The notes under the pieces: model-generated
Seen by the model: only the letters and a program-made list of their open reading frames with translations
What the model was told of the DNA's origin: nothing
The model's database searches: none
Source of the DNA: Alopecurus myosuroides
Taxonomy: Eukaryota > Streptophyta > Magnoliopsida > Poales > Poaceae
Length of the DNA: 64,000 nucleotides
Assembly (NCBI GenBank): GCA_028641055.1
Contig: CM054062.1
Location: 232,132,696-232,196,695, forward strand
Direction: 5' to 3'
Program-made: the position numbers and the translations under genes
Shown: positions 33,085 to 45,467 of the stretch, in pieces
Layout: each line of letters starts with the position of its first letter
How positions within the stretch are numbered: the stretch's first letter is position 1

Positions 33085-33799
33085 TAGTAAATTTCTGTTT
33101 TAATGTCCCATGTAAGTTTAGCGATTGTGTGTGGTCTTTCAGATCCTATAGACTAGATTTGTTCGATCGGCAACTCCCATTACAAAGAAAATAATATCCC
33201 ATCCATTGATTGGTACAATTTTTCCATCGTTCAACGATTTGGGAGACCAATCTGTGATGATATCCACTCATTGGCGGTCTGCGGAACAGAGCAGGCGGCA
33301 ATGGCGCCGTCCTCATGGCGATAGAGGCGGAACAGATGCAGACACGCCCGCAAGGAGGTTGATACCGCGGTGCAGGTGGGGTCGGAAGTTGTACGCAAGG
33401 GGGCGGTGAGCCGGTGAAGCCTGCGTCCGCAATTGCTCTAATGGCATGGCGGCCGTGATACGAGATGAACATGTGATCAGGAATCGGATAAGTCTAGAAG
33501 CAGAAAAATACTAAACTACCCCTTTAGTGGACGGCCAGATTTGAGTGGTACTCCATCTATGTTTGAGGAGTACCAGGGTACTCTAAAATTTACCTAAAAT
33601 GATATCAGATTTAGTGGATCACCGGCTTGAGCGGTTGCGCTCTCAGCTTTTTCGAGTCCATCGTCGAGTGCTCCATCCAGAACCAGCTCATGTTGTTGGC
33701 CCTGATGAAGTTAGGGCAGCGGTGTCATTATATCGAGGATATTTTATAGTTAAATCAAGATGGAAAAGGTGCAATTGTCAATCAACTCTGAAACAACAT
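33085..33799. other. No gene recognised; short coding-like piece at 33650-33750
   Basis: On the plus strand 33652-33750 reads ESIVECSIQNQLMLLALMKL then GQRCHYIEDIL before a TAG, which has protein-like composition, but there is no flanking support and no family is recognised. The 108-aa minus frame at 33146-33472 is Cys/Pro/Arg-rich and not convincing. Confidence 0.3.
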
Positions 33800-33953
33800 C
33801 GAGAATATTTCTATGAAATATGAAAACATGTTTCAAAATGGATCTAATGGTACCGATTTCGTATAGTAGATGGTGATATTTTCTTACAAACTTGGTCAAA
33901 GATATTTGACTTCAGAAAAACCTAATACACTTATAAAAAGGACCGGAGGGAGT
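33800..33953. mobile_element. Stowaway MITE remnant (right half)
   Basis: Ends AAAAAGGACCGGAGGGAG, preceded by ACAAACTTGGTCAAAG and ATTTGACTTCAGAAAAACC, the normal right half of larger Triticeae Stowaway elements. The left half is degraded and lacks the CTCCCTCC end. It lies within an intron-like region of the CASP fragment. Confidence 0.7.
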
Positions 33954-33967
33954 GTTCTTTATCATAC

Positions 33968-34801
33968 CTATCTTCAGGACTTCAAGAGTTTTCTGACTAT
34001 CTTCTGCATGCTTCGCTGTTTCATTTCAACCATCTCTCTCACTTTTTCTTCCATCTAAAATCATAACAAAAACAAAATATTAGAAAGTAAAAGGAACTAA
34101 AATTTGAGAAACAGGAAGCGTTTTATGTGAACCAAGACATCAGCGATGTTTTTCCACAGAAGTTATCACGCCAAGAATAGTTACTAACTACACATAAAAC
34201 TTTAAGGAACATTTCACCTGCAAGTGCGCCACTTAGAGTGTCTACAAAAAATATAATGGTGCTATGTTAAAAGAAGACATTACTAGTGGGCCTGTATATT
34301 CGCAGACAGAATATACTACCATTGCTATTAGTTTGGGCAAAATGTGGAGTTTCAGCCTATGGCATCAATGCATAAGAAGGGCTTAACTTTCTAATGAAAA
34401 ACAGTAGGAAGTTTCTTAAACTTCATAAGATTTCCAATGTGTCAAGAAATAAGTCCAGCCACTTAAGTATGATAATTAGCAACATCATTGTATGGATACA
34501 GGAAATCAAGACAATTTGATAAAGCAACAATATTAAGGAACTGAACGTTTTCAATTGTGACACCGACACCCTTGCTAAACAAGAAGCATAGAAGGAAAAC
34601 TAACTAGTCAAACAAGAATAGAACAGAAAACCAAGTGACCTTGGAACATACCTGTTGTTCTAGTTGGCGGTTTTGTTCCTCAAGTCGCCGAATTGTTGCA
34701 TGTTGGTTCTTTAGGTGGGCAGCTTCCGCCTGGTATTCTTCAAGCTCAAGTTTCACCTTCTGATTTCTAGTCTCCAGTTCAGATAGTTTCTGGTGTTGAT
34801 T
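33968..34801 (-). pseudogene. CASP: CASP (Golgi coiled-coil protein) gene fragment, two exons
   Basis: CASP is a conserved coiled-coil protein anchored in Golgi membranes. Exon 34801-34652 (50 codons, phase 0) has acceptor GCATTCAG and donor CAG|GTATGT and reads KLSELETRNQKVKLELEEY then AAHLKNQHATIRRLEEQNRQ. Exon 34054-33968 has acceptor TTTTAG and reads MEEKVREMVEMKQRS, after which a small deletion shifts the frame; EDSQKTLEVLK is readable in the next frame, followed by a GTATGA donor. The LKNQ.ATIRRLEE.NRQLEQQ MEEK string is the signature of plant CASP proteins as I remember them. The Copia element at 35220 sits in the upstream intron. No other CASP exon is found, so this is a gene fragment; whether moved by a TE or left by degeneration is open. 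Confidence 0.75.
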
Positions 34802-35219
34802 CTGAATGCATTGAGATCATCATCAACAATCTTTGGTGAAAACTGAAACTACTAGGTTATGACCGAACCCCATATGTTATACTTGAACCAGATACTACTT
34901 AGAGATATACACTGAAGCAAGGGAAGAAACAAAATTGAACATCAACTAGTATAGAGAACAGCTATGCTTAGAGATGACAGTATCAAAACAACACAAATTT
35001 CAATCTCTTTTTATGAACATTACCGAGTAGAAACTGAACAGCCGTAAGTGCCAAAAATATTGAGCACGGCAGACTACCATCAGATCAGATAAGTACTGCG
35101 TCTACTACTGTAAATTAGAGAATATTTACTTCCTGTGAGGATTTCCAAGGAAATACTATGCATACAGGCAGACTGGTCTTGTCTCTTGGCATGGCATAAA
35201 CCAGAATAGATAGACAAAC

Positions 35220-35553
35220 TGTTATTTTATGGTGATCCAAATTCATATTCGTATATACTGATAAAGGCTGAACTTCAGACGAAGTGGAGCCGGAGTTGGA
35301 GTTGGATTCACAGTTACCGACTTAGTTAGGTCAGGACCGCCATTATATACCTCTTGTAAGCCGCCACACGGGATAAGCCACACATTGTAAATCCCGGCGC
35401 GATTGTAACCTCACCCGAAATAGTGAAGTATTGCTGGCTGGCGCCCGTGGTTTTTTCTCTTCCTTGTTGGAAGGGTTTTCCACGTTAAAATCTCGTGTCC
35501 CCGTTGGTTCGATGTTGTTTAACTTCATCGTTGTTTTGCTATTGCGTGTAACA
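35220..35553 (+). repeat. 5' LTR of the Copia element
   Basis: TGTTATTTTATGGTGATCC to TTGCGTGTAACA, 334 bases. A TATA-like CATTATATACCTC is at about 35340. The 3' LTR shares the sequence with ~3% substitutions. Confidence 0.95.
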
Positions 35554-35591
35554 AGTGGTATCAGAGCCCTGTTTCAGATTGGGGATTCGCA

Positions 35592-38500
35592 ATGGCATCG
35601 ATGAAGTTTGATCTACCGTTGCTGGACTACAAGACGAGGTTTTCTCTGTGGCAAGTAATGATGCGTGCGGTTCTGTCGCAGGCATCGGATCAAGATGAGG
35701 CGCTGGATTCTTTCGGGAATAAGGAAGCGCGGGAGTGGACTGCTGAGGATAAGCGCAAAGATCGTAAGGCTTTGTCGTTGATTCAGCTTCATCTGTCTAA
35801 TGATATATTGCAAGAGGTGCTGTTGGAGAAATCCGTGGCTGCGTTGTGGATCAAGCTGGAATTGATCTGCATGTCAAAAGATCTCACCAGCAAGATGCAC
35901 GTAAAGATGAAGTTGTTCTCGCTCAAGATGCAAGATGGTGGTTCTGTCATGAGCCACTTGTCGATCTTTAAGGAGATCGTATCCGACCTAGTGTCGATGG
36001 AGGTAAAATATGAGGATAAAGACTTAGCTCTTCTGTTGTTATGTTCACTGCCTAGTTCTTATACAAACCTGCGTGATACCATACTGTTAAGCCGCGATGA
36101 ACTAACTCTCGCCGAAGTTTGTGAGGCCCTGCAGACCAGGGAAAAGATGAAAATTATGGTGCAGTCTAACACATCATCCTCCAAAGGCGATGCATTGCAG
36201 GTACGAGGTAGACCTGAGCAGCGAGATAACAACTACAACAACAACAGAGATAAAAGCATGGACCGTTCAAAGTCCAAAGGACGAGACAAGTTCTGCATGT
36301 ACTGTAAGAAAACCAATCACACCATTCATGATTGCTGGAAGGTACAGAACAAGGAGAAAAGGAACGGCACATACCAACCGAAAAATAAATCTGACGGTAA
36401 TGGTACTGGTACTGGTAAGGCTGCTGTTGTTGCTGCTGAAAATAGTTCGGATGGTGAATGCTTAGCTGTTTTTGCTGCATGTGTTACCCGTGATGATGAG
36501 TGGATTCTTGATACTGCTTGTTCGTTTCATATTTGCTGTAACAAAGATTGGTTCTATTCTTATGAAGCTGTGCAGACTGGAGATTTTGTGCGTGTGGGGA
36601 ACGACAACAAATGTCACATTGTTGGTGTTGGATCTGTTCAGATCAAGACCCATGGAGGGATGACACGTACATTGACGGGAGTGAAACACATACCATCCAT
36701 GGCGAGAAATTTGATCTCGCTGAGTACCCTTGATTGTGACGGGTACAAATATGTCGGAGGGGATAAACGCCTGAAGGTATCAAAAGGTTCTCTCATTGTT
36801 ATGATTGGTGATATGAATTCTGCCAAGTTATATATCCTTATAGGTAGGACTTTGTCTGGTACTGCTGCTGTTATTACTAATGATGATCCAAATACAACTA
36901 ACCTCTGGCATAAGCGACTTGGACACATGAGTGAACATGGTATGGCAGAATTGGTGAAGAGAGAATTGTTGAAGAACTGCAATATGAGTAAGTTGTCGTT
37001 CTGTGAACACTGTGTGTTTGGTAAGCATAAGAGAGTTAAGTTCAATGCTTCCATTCATACCACTAAAGGTATATTGGAATATGTACATGTTGATTTATGG
37101 GGGCCTTCACGTAAGCCCTCTTATGGTGGTGCTCGTTATATGCTTACTATCATTGATGATTACTCTAGAAGAGTTTGGCCTTATTTTCTGAAAACTAAGG
37201 ATGATACTTTTGCTGCTTTTAAAGAGTGGATATGATTGAAAAGCAAACTGAGAGAAAGGTGAAGGTGCTTCGTACTGACAATGGTGGTGAATTTTGTTCG
37301 CATGTTTTTTATGATTATTGTGTGTAGGAAGGCATTCTCAGGCACCACACCATCCCATACACACCTCAGCAGAATGGTGTAGCCGAGCGGATGAACATGA
37401 CGATCATCTCTAAAGCTCGCTGCATGTTGTCCAACGCTCACATGAATAAGAGTTTTGGGGCTGAGGCTGCCAACACTGCCTGCTACTTGATCAACAGGTC
37501 ACCATCCATCCCTCTTGACAAGAAAACTCCTATTGAGGTATGGTCTGGTGAGTCAGCTGATTATTCACAACTGAAAGTTTTTTGTTGCACTGCCTATGCT
37601 CATGTTGATAATGGAAAGTTAGAGCCTAGAGCTGTTAAGTGCTTATTTCTTGGTTATGGTTCTGGAGTAAAAGGATATAAGCTGTGGAACCCGGAAACCA
37701 AAAAGACTTTCTTTAGCAGGAGTGTTGTGTTTAATGAATCTGTTATGTATGAGGACAGTTTGTCAACTGATGTTATGCCAGATTCTTCTGATGAGGACGA
37801 ACCACAAGTTCGTTTGCAGGTGCAGCTAGACCATCTGGATGAGGAGGAAACTGAAATTGATGGGGAGGTTATTGTGCCACCCTCACCTCCTATTGTGCTG
37901 CAAGAAAATTTGTCTATTGCAGAGCGCAGAGAGAAGAGAAATAAAGGACCTCGTACTCGTTTAATTGAGGAATGTGATGTTGTTTACTTTGCTCTAAGTT
38001 GTGCAGAACAGGTGGAGAATGATTCTGAACCTACTACATATAATGAAGCTATTGCTCCGGTTGATCGTGACAAGTGGATTGGTGCAATGCATGAGGAGAT
38101 GCAATCACTTGAAAAGAATGGCACATGGGATATTGTGCGCTTGCCTAAACAAAAGAAGGCCGTCCGCTATAAGTGGATATTCAAGAGAAAGGAGGGTCTA
38201 TCTCCTAGTGAGCCTCCAAGGTTTAAGGCAAGGTTAGTAGCAAAAGGTTTCAGCCAGATTCCAGGAGTGGATTATAATGATGTGTTCTCCCCTGTTGTCA
38301 AGCATAGTTCTATTCGTACTTTCTTTAGTATTGTTGCTATGCATGATCTTGAGCTTGAGCAGTTAGATGTGAAGACTGCGTTTTTGCATGGAGAACTTGA
38401 GGAGGAAATATACATGGACCAACCTGATGGGTTCATAGTGCCTGGTAAAGAGGATTTCGTGTGCAAGCTAAAGAAGTCTCTTTACGGTTTGAAACAGGCT

Positions 38501-39566
38501 CCTCGACAATGGTATAAAAGGTTTGATTCTTTTATGATGTCACATGGCTTTAAGAGGTATGAATATGATAGCTGTGTGTACATTAAATTTGTTGATGAAT
38601 CGCCTATATACTTGCTGCTATATGTTGATGATATGTTAATTGCTGCCAAGAGCATGAAAGAAATCACTACATTGAAGAAACAATTGAGTAGTGAGTTTGA
38701 GATGAAGGATCTTGGTCCTGCTAAGAAAATTCTACGTATGGAAATTTCAAGAGACGGAAAATCTAGATTGCTATTTCTTAGTCAGGAGAATTACATCAAG
38801 AAAGTTCTTCATCGTTTTAATATGCATGATGCAAAGTCTGTTAGTACTCCTATTGCTTCACACTTCAAATTGTCAGCATTGCAATGTCCTACTACTGACA
38901 AAGATATTGAGTACATGTCACGAGTTCCTTATGCTAGTGCTGTTGGTTCCTTAATGTATGCCATTGTGTGTTCTCGGCCTGATTTATCTTATGCTATGAG
39001 CTTGGTCAGTCGATACATGGCTAATCCTGATAAAGAACATTGGAAAGCTGTTCAGTGGATTTTCAGGTACCTTCGCGGCACATCCAAAGCTTGCTTGAAA
39101 TTTGGCAAGACTGGTGAGGGACTCGCAGGCTATGTGGATTCAGATTTTGCTGCCGACTTGGATAAGAGGAGATCCCTCACAGGTTGGATGTGCCGTTAGC
39201 TGGAAGGCTACCTTGCAGGGTGTTGTTGCACAATCTACTACTGAGGCTGAGTATATGGCTATTGCTGAAGCATGCAAAGAGTCAGTTTGGTTGAAAGGCC
39301 TATTTGCTGAGCTTTGTGGAGATGATACTTGCATTAACCTATTTTGTGACAGTCAGAGTGCTATTTACCTTATTAAGGATCAGATGTTCCATGAGAGAAC
39401 AAAGCACATTGATGTCAAGTACCATTATATGCGTGATGTTGTTGCACAAGGTAAGCTGAAGGTATGCAAGATTAGTACTCATGATAATCCTGCTGATATG
39501 ATGACAAAGTCAGTTCCTATTGCTAAGTTTGAGCTTTGCTCAAGCTTAGTTGGTATCACTGCTTAG
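35592..39566 (+). pseudogene. Copia gag-pol polyprotein, three lesions
   Basis: From ATG 35592: gag, with a CCHC knuckle CMYCKKTNHTIHDC at residues ~233-246; protease site WILDTACSFH at ~304 (DTA instead of the more usual DTG/DSG); integrase HHCC zinc region and HVDLWGP with the first Asp. The frame ends at 37235 because two bases are missing (37228-37235). The next frame carries LRTDNGGEF (second Asp), a TAG at 37325-37327, then QNGVAERM (Glu). From 37391 the frame runs through the whole reverse transcriptase with LLLYVDDMLI and the start of RNase H (YVDSDFAAD). Near 39180-39195 a small deletion after RRSLTG again changes frame, and RNase H finishes with [15 protein letters not shown] and [10 protein letters not shown], ending at 39566. 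The element is therefore defective in integrase and RNase H. Confidence 0.95.
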
Positions 39567-39662
39567 CCCAAGAGGCTATGTGGCGCCGAAGGTGTTTTCT
39601 TTGTGTATTTCAGGTGAAGGTTCTCATTTATGCTACAAGAGGGAATTTGTCTCAAGGTGGAG

Positions 39663-40002
39663 TGTTATTTTATGGTGATCCAAATTCATATTCGTATATA
39701 CTGATAAAGGCCGAACTTCAGACGAAGTGGAGCCGGAGTTGATACTGAGTTCGAGTTGGATTCACAGCTACCGACCTAGTTAGGTCAGGACCGCCTTTAT
39801 ACACCTCTTGTAAGCCCACGGGATAAGCCACACATTGTAAATCCCGATGCGATTGTAACCTCACCCGAAATAGTGAAGTATTGCTGGCTGGCGCCCGTGG
39901 TTTTTTCTCTTCCTTGTTGGAAGGGTTTTCCACGTAAAATCTCGTGTCCCCGTTGGTTCGATCTTCTTTAACTTCATCGTTGTTTTGCTATTGCGTGTAA
40001 TA
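39663..40002 (+). repeat. 3' LTR of the Copia element
   Basis: TGTTATTTTATGGTGATCC to GCGTGTAATA, 340 bases. The terminal CA has mutated to TA. It carries a small insertion (GATACTGAGTTC) absent from the 5' LTR and lacks the ..CGCCA.. bases after TGTAAGC. Confidence 0.93.
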
Positions 40003-40007
40003 CAAAC

Positions 40008-40402
40008 ATCAAGGTTCAGCCTAATTAGCTTCTCCGTTTGGGAAAAACAACAACCAAATTAGACGACTTTCCTTCCCTTGGACCAAGAACAACAAAAGCA
40101 CACCAAATCAAGTCGTGCACTCTTCTACCTCGCTACAACTAGAAGCCAAACCTAGAAAGCAGGGAGGGGGCTTGAAAGAGAGCCAGACCTGGTCTCTGCC
40201 CTCTAGATTGAAGTGGATTCCGCCACCCTCGAATACATTCTTTTCCTGATCTGTCGGATTCATATCCTCGTCCACCGGCGGCTTCTTCGCCCCCTCCACG
40301 GCCGCGGCGCCGCTCCCTCCACCGCGCCAGACATCTCTTTCCGCAAGGCGACGGGGATGGCACCGATTCCGACGTGGCGCAGCCGGATGGTTGTCGCATC
40401 CG
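40008..40402 (-). other. Region with a possible exon, unidentified
   Basis: On the minus strand 40299-40108 reads MEGAKKPPVDEDMNPTDQEK then FEGGGIHFNLEGRDQVWLSF before a low-complexity end; codon use looks gene-like and an ATG in another frame (MSGAVEGAAP) lies just upstream, so a frameshifted first exon is possible. No family is recognised. Right of the Copia target site. Confidence 0.25.
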
Positions 40403-40841
40403 GACTTCTAGGGGATACTCACAGTCCGCTAAAAAGTAGAACAAATGGCTTACGGGGCATACCGGCACCCGCATCTCAATATGAGAAGGCCAACACGTAA
40501 ACGTGTGACAACCATTCTCTACTATTCATCGTCTGCGCAAACCATCCCATAGAAATCCAGATACTTCCATTGACGTACTTCAAAACATACACACATGGTA
40601 CGTCAACGACATTTATTTGTCGCACCCTGACTTCTAGGGGATACTCACAGTCCGCTAAATAGTAGAACAAATGGCTTACGGGGCATACCGGCACCCGCAT
40701 CTCAATATGAGCAGGCCAACACGTAACCGTGTGACAACCATTCTCTACTATCCATCGTCTACGCAAACCATCCCATAGAAATCAGGACACTTCCGTTGAC
40801 ATACTTCATAACATACACACATGGTACGTCAACGGCATTTG
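40403..40841. repeat. Tandem duplication, 226-bp unit, two copies
   Basis: GACTTCTAGGGGATACTCAC starts at 40403 and again at 40629; each unit contains TGGCTTACGGGGCATACCGG, CCATTCTCTACTAT and ACATGGTACGTCAACG. The copies differ at about ten positions. The second copy is truncated where the long LTR begins. Confidence 0.9.
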
Positions 40842-43800
40842 AACAAGTGATATCACAACAGATCTCTACGACACAAAAGATTGAAATAAGTTGCAAATAG
40901 CTCTCACTAGAGCAAAGATAGCAAATACAATCATCCAGAGGACACATGTCCCAACAATTCATCATTACAACACAGCGGAAGCATTCAAAAGGTCTGAGTA
41001 CAGACAAATCCAAATAGGCCTAAGAGGCCGGGAACGAAAAGACGGAGCCCATCCACGAAGTCTCGGATCCTGCCCGGGTCCGCTATCTACTCGTCGGCAG
41101 CCTCGTCAAACTCCACGTAGTAGCCACCATGGGGATCCTCGGACACGTAGTCTGCGTAAACCACAGCCCCAAAGGGGTCAGTACATAAACGTACTGGCAA
41201 GCAAGACCCACAGTTCACCAAAGTGTAACCCGTCAACACCAAGCACAGATGCTTTGGGTTCAACGGAAGAAAGGGTGGTACAAAAGATGCGGCAGCTGTC
41301 TGCTCTAACCAACTACAGAAACATACTACAACTTCCGGCTAACAGAAAGGAGATAAGATAGCGTATCGGAACCAACTACAACTAACCACCACACAAACCC
41401 ATCCTGGATCTCGCCCCTTATCCAAAGAAGCAATCCGAGGATAACTCACACAGTTGGATTAGTGATGATTCAGATTGTTGTGTCAATAAGCCTATTACTA
41501 GTCAAGTTATCAGTAGTTAGGTGTAAGTTGTTCTGAGTACTTGTTAGCCAGTACTTTCACCAAGTCATCCATAACCGCGGAAAACACGGCTTCTCGAGAA
41601 GATTTATCCCTGCAGGGGTGCACCAATTTGGCCGTACACGTAAGAATAACCCGCCAGATGGGAAGGCCTTTCCCACCAAGCGGGGCACTCAACACAACTC
41701 AACTCTTCTTCGCATCAAGCCCAAAGCACCACGTGCTGTGCGTGCGCGGCTAATCGAGCCCCACGAAGAAAAGGGGACCCTCATAGCACTCTAAGAGCAC
41801 GCCGCCCTAAATGCCGACTACAAAAGTTCCACCCTGGCGCTAAGGGTTCGCACCTGCACATGCATGCATCAAATGGAAAGCCCGAACTAAGTGTGGCGAT
41901 TTGGACGAGATGCGAATCGAATCAAATTGAGGGGGGCGCCCATACACGCTTCCCACATGCGGTTAGTGCGCTCATCATGGATCAGTAGACAAGACCCTTT
42001 TCCTAATTAGGGTCGACACTAGCAGGCCTCAAAACCACGCCGGGCCTCCTGTCGGTGCCTTATCAGCAAATTATTATTACCTCAAAATTAACAGGTTGTT
42101 GTTTAACATCGAGCCCCAGAACGTAAATGAAATAGTAACAGAAAGTAACGGGTAACAGACTCGAGCAAAACAACCCTAAGCATGCTAGTAAGACACAGGC
42201 AACAAGCAACGGGGTGATAGGTATGGAGGTGAGGCTATATCAGGGTTTAAAGGATAACATGTGATAGGTTCGTAACAGAAGCAACGATTCATAGGGCTAG
42301 CAGAATAGACAACGGAAAGTATCGGTATCCAATGTTGAAAACAACACAATGGTTCATGTGAGTGAATACTTGCCTGCAAACTCAGCAGCCTGGTACTGAG
42401 CTAGATCCTCAGAAGGGGTGTCGTAAGTATCGTCTGTCTCAACGTCGTCGTCTATTCGAGAAGAAGCAAACAAACAACACAGAGAGATAAACAATCAATA
42501 ACATGTCATAGTGCACAATCATGGGATGATGCATGACCATTTAATTGATGCATCAAAATAAACTAGTTGACATGGTAACATAACATAATTAAATGGACCC
42601 ACATGCAATAATTGGATTGCATATGGAAGGGTCCATGAATTAAGGTTGGAATATTTGTTTTTCAACTAATCAACAGGTGAAAGTGGATTCGTATGATGCA
42701 TGGATGAGGAAAACAGAAAAATAACAACAATGGAATCAATTGGAAATAAGGTTTATCAATTTTAGAAATTTACTTATTAAGTTAGGAAATTTTGGTTCCT
42801 TAAAGGTGTTACACAAGCATTTGTTGTTTTCAGCAATTTAAATTGTTCAAAACAAATAACAAAGTTCATATTTGAAAAGAACATAAAATTTTAGGTGGAT
42901 TACATGTTTCAATTATTGAAAAAGGAATTACAATGATTTAATTATGAATTAAACAAGTTAAACAAGTTTTAATTGAATTTAATTCAAGTGTGAATTTATT
43001 TGAATTTTTATTTGTTCAAAACATTAAGTGAGATTCATATTTGAAAAGTTTATACTTTTAGGGTTTGTAAACATATTTTATATGTTCAAAAGGAATTAAT
43101 TTGACCAAGTTATGCATTTAACAATATTAAATGATTTAAACAAGGTTTAAATCATTCAACCAATTTTAATTATTCAAAACATGAAACAAATTTTATATTT
43201 GGAAAGGTGGTTTAATTTTGCATGGAAAACATATTTCATTTGTTGAAAAAGGATTTAAAATGAGCAAGTTATTATTTTGGCAATTTTAAATGCATTAATT
43301 AAGAAACAATTGTTTTCAGCAATTTAAATTATTCAAAACAGCAAACAAAGTTGATATTTGGAAAGTACATGAAAAATGGGATGGAAAACATATTTTATTT
43401 GTTGGAATTGGATTTGAATTGCCCAAGTTATGAATTTTGCAATTTAAAAGGTTTAATTAAAGCATTGAATTATTGCACCACTTTTAATTAGGGAAAACAA
43501 TAAAAAAATTGCATTGAAAAGGTTGAAAACATGTATCAAATGTTTCAATGAACATTTAGAGCTATCAACATAATTTTTGGGTTATTATTGAATTTATTAT
43601 GCAATTTTCCATAAATAGTCTTATTCTGCCCTTTTTAGTAAACAGGGGTAAACATGTTCAAATTTAATTCAATTGTGACCAAATAAAATACCAATGTGTA
43701 GAGTTTGTTAAGACAAATTTTTAGAGCCCAAGTTTGCTCAAATTGGATGAACAGAACTAAAGTTATGAAATTCCAAAGTTTCAACTTTTAATTGCATTTT

Positions 43801-45467
43801 CAGTAATTAATTATTTAGTGAACAAATTAGTAAAGAAACATGTTGCAATTTTGTTACTAATGGAAAGGGCACAAGATTTTGAATCCACAGGAATTTGAAT
43901 CATTCAATTTGGAGCAAAATTCAATTTTATATTGATTTTAGAATTAATTGCTCAGATCTGAGTTTCTGAAATTCGGGCAGAAAAAGAAAAAGGCTGAAAC
44001 AAAAGGGTGTGGCTTGGGGGGATCGAACCCAGGACCTGGGGCTTGCGCGCAAGGGTCCTAGCCAGTGGGGTGTGCTGCTGCTTGTTGACAGAAGGAAGGC
44101 GCGGGTTGGATGAGGTTCAGGTGGTGGGTTAACTGAATTTTATTTAACTGAACCTTGCAGGTTCAGGTTGCTGAACCTCGACGGAGACCTCACGGTCGCC
44201 GGCAGCTGCTGCGATCGCGGTGGTCCGCGCGGTGTCCGTGGGTGCTGTGGGGTGTGCGGTGCATGCGGGTGATGGAGGAGAGGGAGGAGAGCGAGAGGGA
44301 TCGAGGGAATCACCTCGAGGGATCGGAGGAGGAGCAGCGCTCGGGGCGGAGCAGCGGTGGTTGGCCGACGGGCAGGGTGGATGGCGGCGGCGCTTCCTTG
44401 GCTCCCGGCCCTCGCCGCGGGGTGGAGGAGGGAGATGGTGGCCGGGGGTTTCCATTCCCGGCCCCAGCCATCGAGGAGGAGGTCTCCACCGGCGGCGATC
44501 GCCGAAGGGAGGTGAGGTCTCGGTGGCGTTTGGTGCAGGTTCAGTTACAGAGGGAGAAAGGCAGCGAACAGAGAGGGAAGAGAGGAAGAAAGAAGAGAAT
44601 GGAGGCGGGGGAAGAGAGAGGAGAGGAAGAAGGAGGGTTAGGGCAGGAGGAAGGGGTTCGGTTAGGGTTTATAGGGGGGAGGGGGGAGCTGCAGCCGTCT
44701 GCTCCCTTCTGAACCTACGTGGATGCAGGGGATGGACGCCGTACAGGGAAGAAGAAAGCGAGGTGGGGGGTATGGGCCTAGGGGGAGAGGATGGGCTGGG
44801 CCTGCCCCTCTCTTCCTTGCTGGTTTTTATTTTTTCTTTCTTATATTTTTTTTTGCAGATTGAATAAGGAAAGAATAGAATGAGTTTTAGGTTTAGAAAA
44901 GTTAGGAAAATTTTGTAACAAGTATTTGTGTGTAACAGCCACATGTGCAACTTTTATTTTCAAGAAAATTTGAATTATGGTGCTGTTTGCAAGTTTAATT
45001 GAATTTAAATAATTTTGATCTTAGATGAATAAGGGTGACATTAAGCAATTTAAAAGATTTTGAATTCAAGTTTATTTGAAACAAGGGATTTAGTTGTTTT
45101 GTAATTTTCATAAAATTCAAAGGGGTTGCTGTTTGGAAAATGCAATTGAATTTGAAAAGGGTTTGGTATTAGATGAATTTTTGATAGAAACAAAACAACA
45201 GTTTGGAATCACAACTTTTATGGAAACAAATGATTGTTTTGATTTGAAATATCATTTTGGAAATTGTAACATCACAAGTATGAAACAAAAAGTTTAAAAT
45301 TTGGTTTGAAATTCAAATAGAAAACAAAGGAAAACAAATGAAAACAGAGGAAAACAAAGGAAAACAAAGCCAAACAACTGCAATGAACATGATGTCATGA
45401 TGCAAAACATAAAATAACAGAGAGCAAAACATTCTAATGGCTATTTTTTCATACTTGGGATGTTACA
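40840..45467 (-). repeat. Very long LTR (about 4.6 kb), probably a solo or orphan Gypsy-type LTR
   Basis: Read on the minus strand it starts TGTAACATCCCAAGTATG (45467) and ends GATATCACTTGTTCA (40840), giving TG/CA ends. It contains a CCCTATAAACCCTAACC promoter region near 44660-44680, long AT-rich stretches (42540-43960) and a GC-rich leader-like block (44150-44760). Such long LTRs are known in Triticeae Gypsy or LARD elements. The flanking five bases (GCATT and ATGGT) do not match, so either the ends are misplaced or a rearrangement removed one side. No internal domain is attached. The 185-215-aa frames at 44155-44867 are Arg/Gly-rich and lie in the leader; I do not call them genes. Confidence 0.45.

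Larger units (their letters stand above)
35215..40007 (+). mobile_element. Complete Ty1/Copia LTR retrotransposon, inactive
   Basis: LTRs at 35220-35553 and 39663-40002, target duplications CAAAC at 35215-35219 and 40003-40007, primer-binding site TGGTATCAGAGC (initiator Met tRNA) at 35556-35567, polypurine tract CAAGGTGGAG at 39653-39662. Gene order is gag, protease, integrase, reverse transcriptase, RNase H, as in Copia. Hand comparison of the LTRs finds about 10 substitutions and a few indels in ~330 aligned bases (near 3%), so the insertion is of the order of one million years old at a commonly used grass rate. It inserted into an intron-like region next to the CASP fragment. Confidence 0.97.

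Noticed and set aside
44155..44867. 185- and 215-aa overlapping plus-strand ORFs, Arg/Gly/Glu-rich
   Set aside because: They overlap in different frames in a purine-rich leader of the long LTR, antisense to its probable transcription. This is what unbiased translation of GGAGGR repeats gives.
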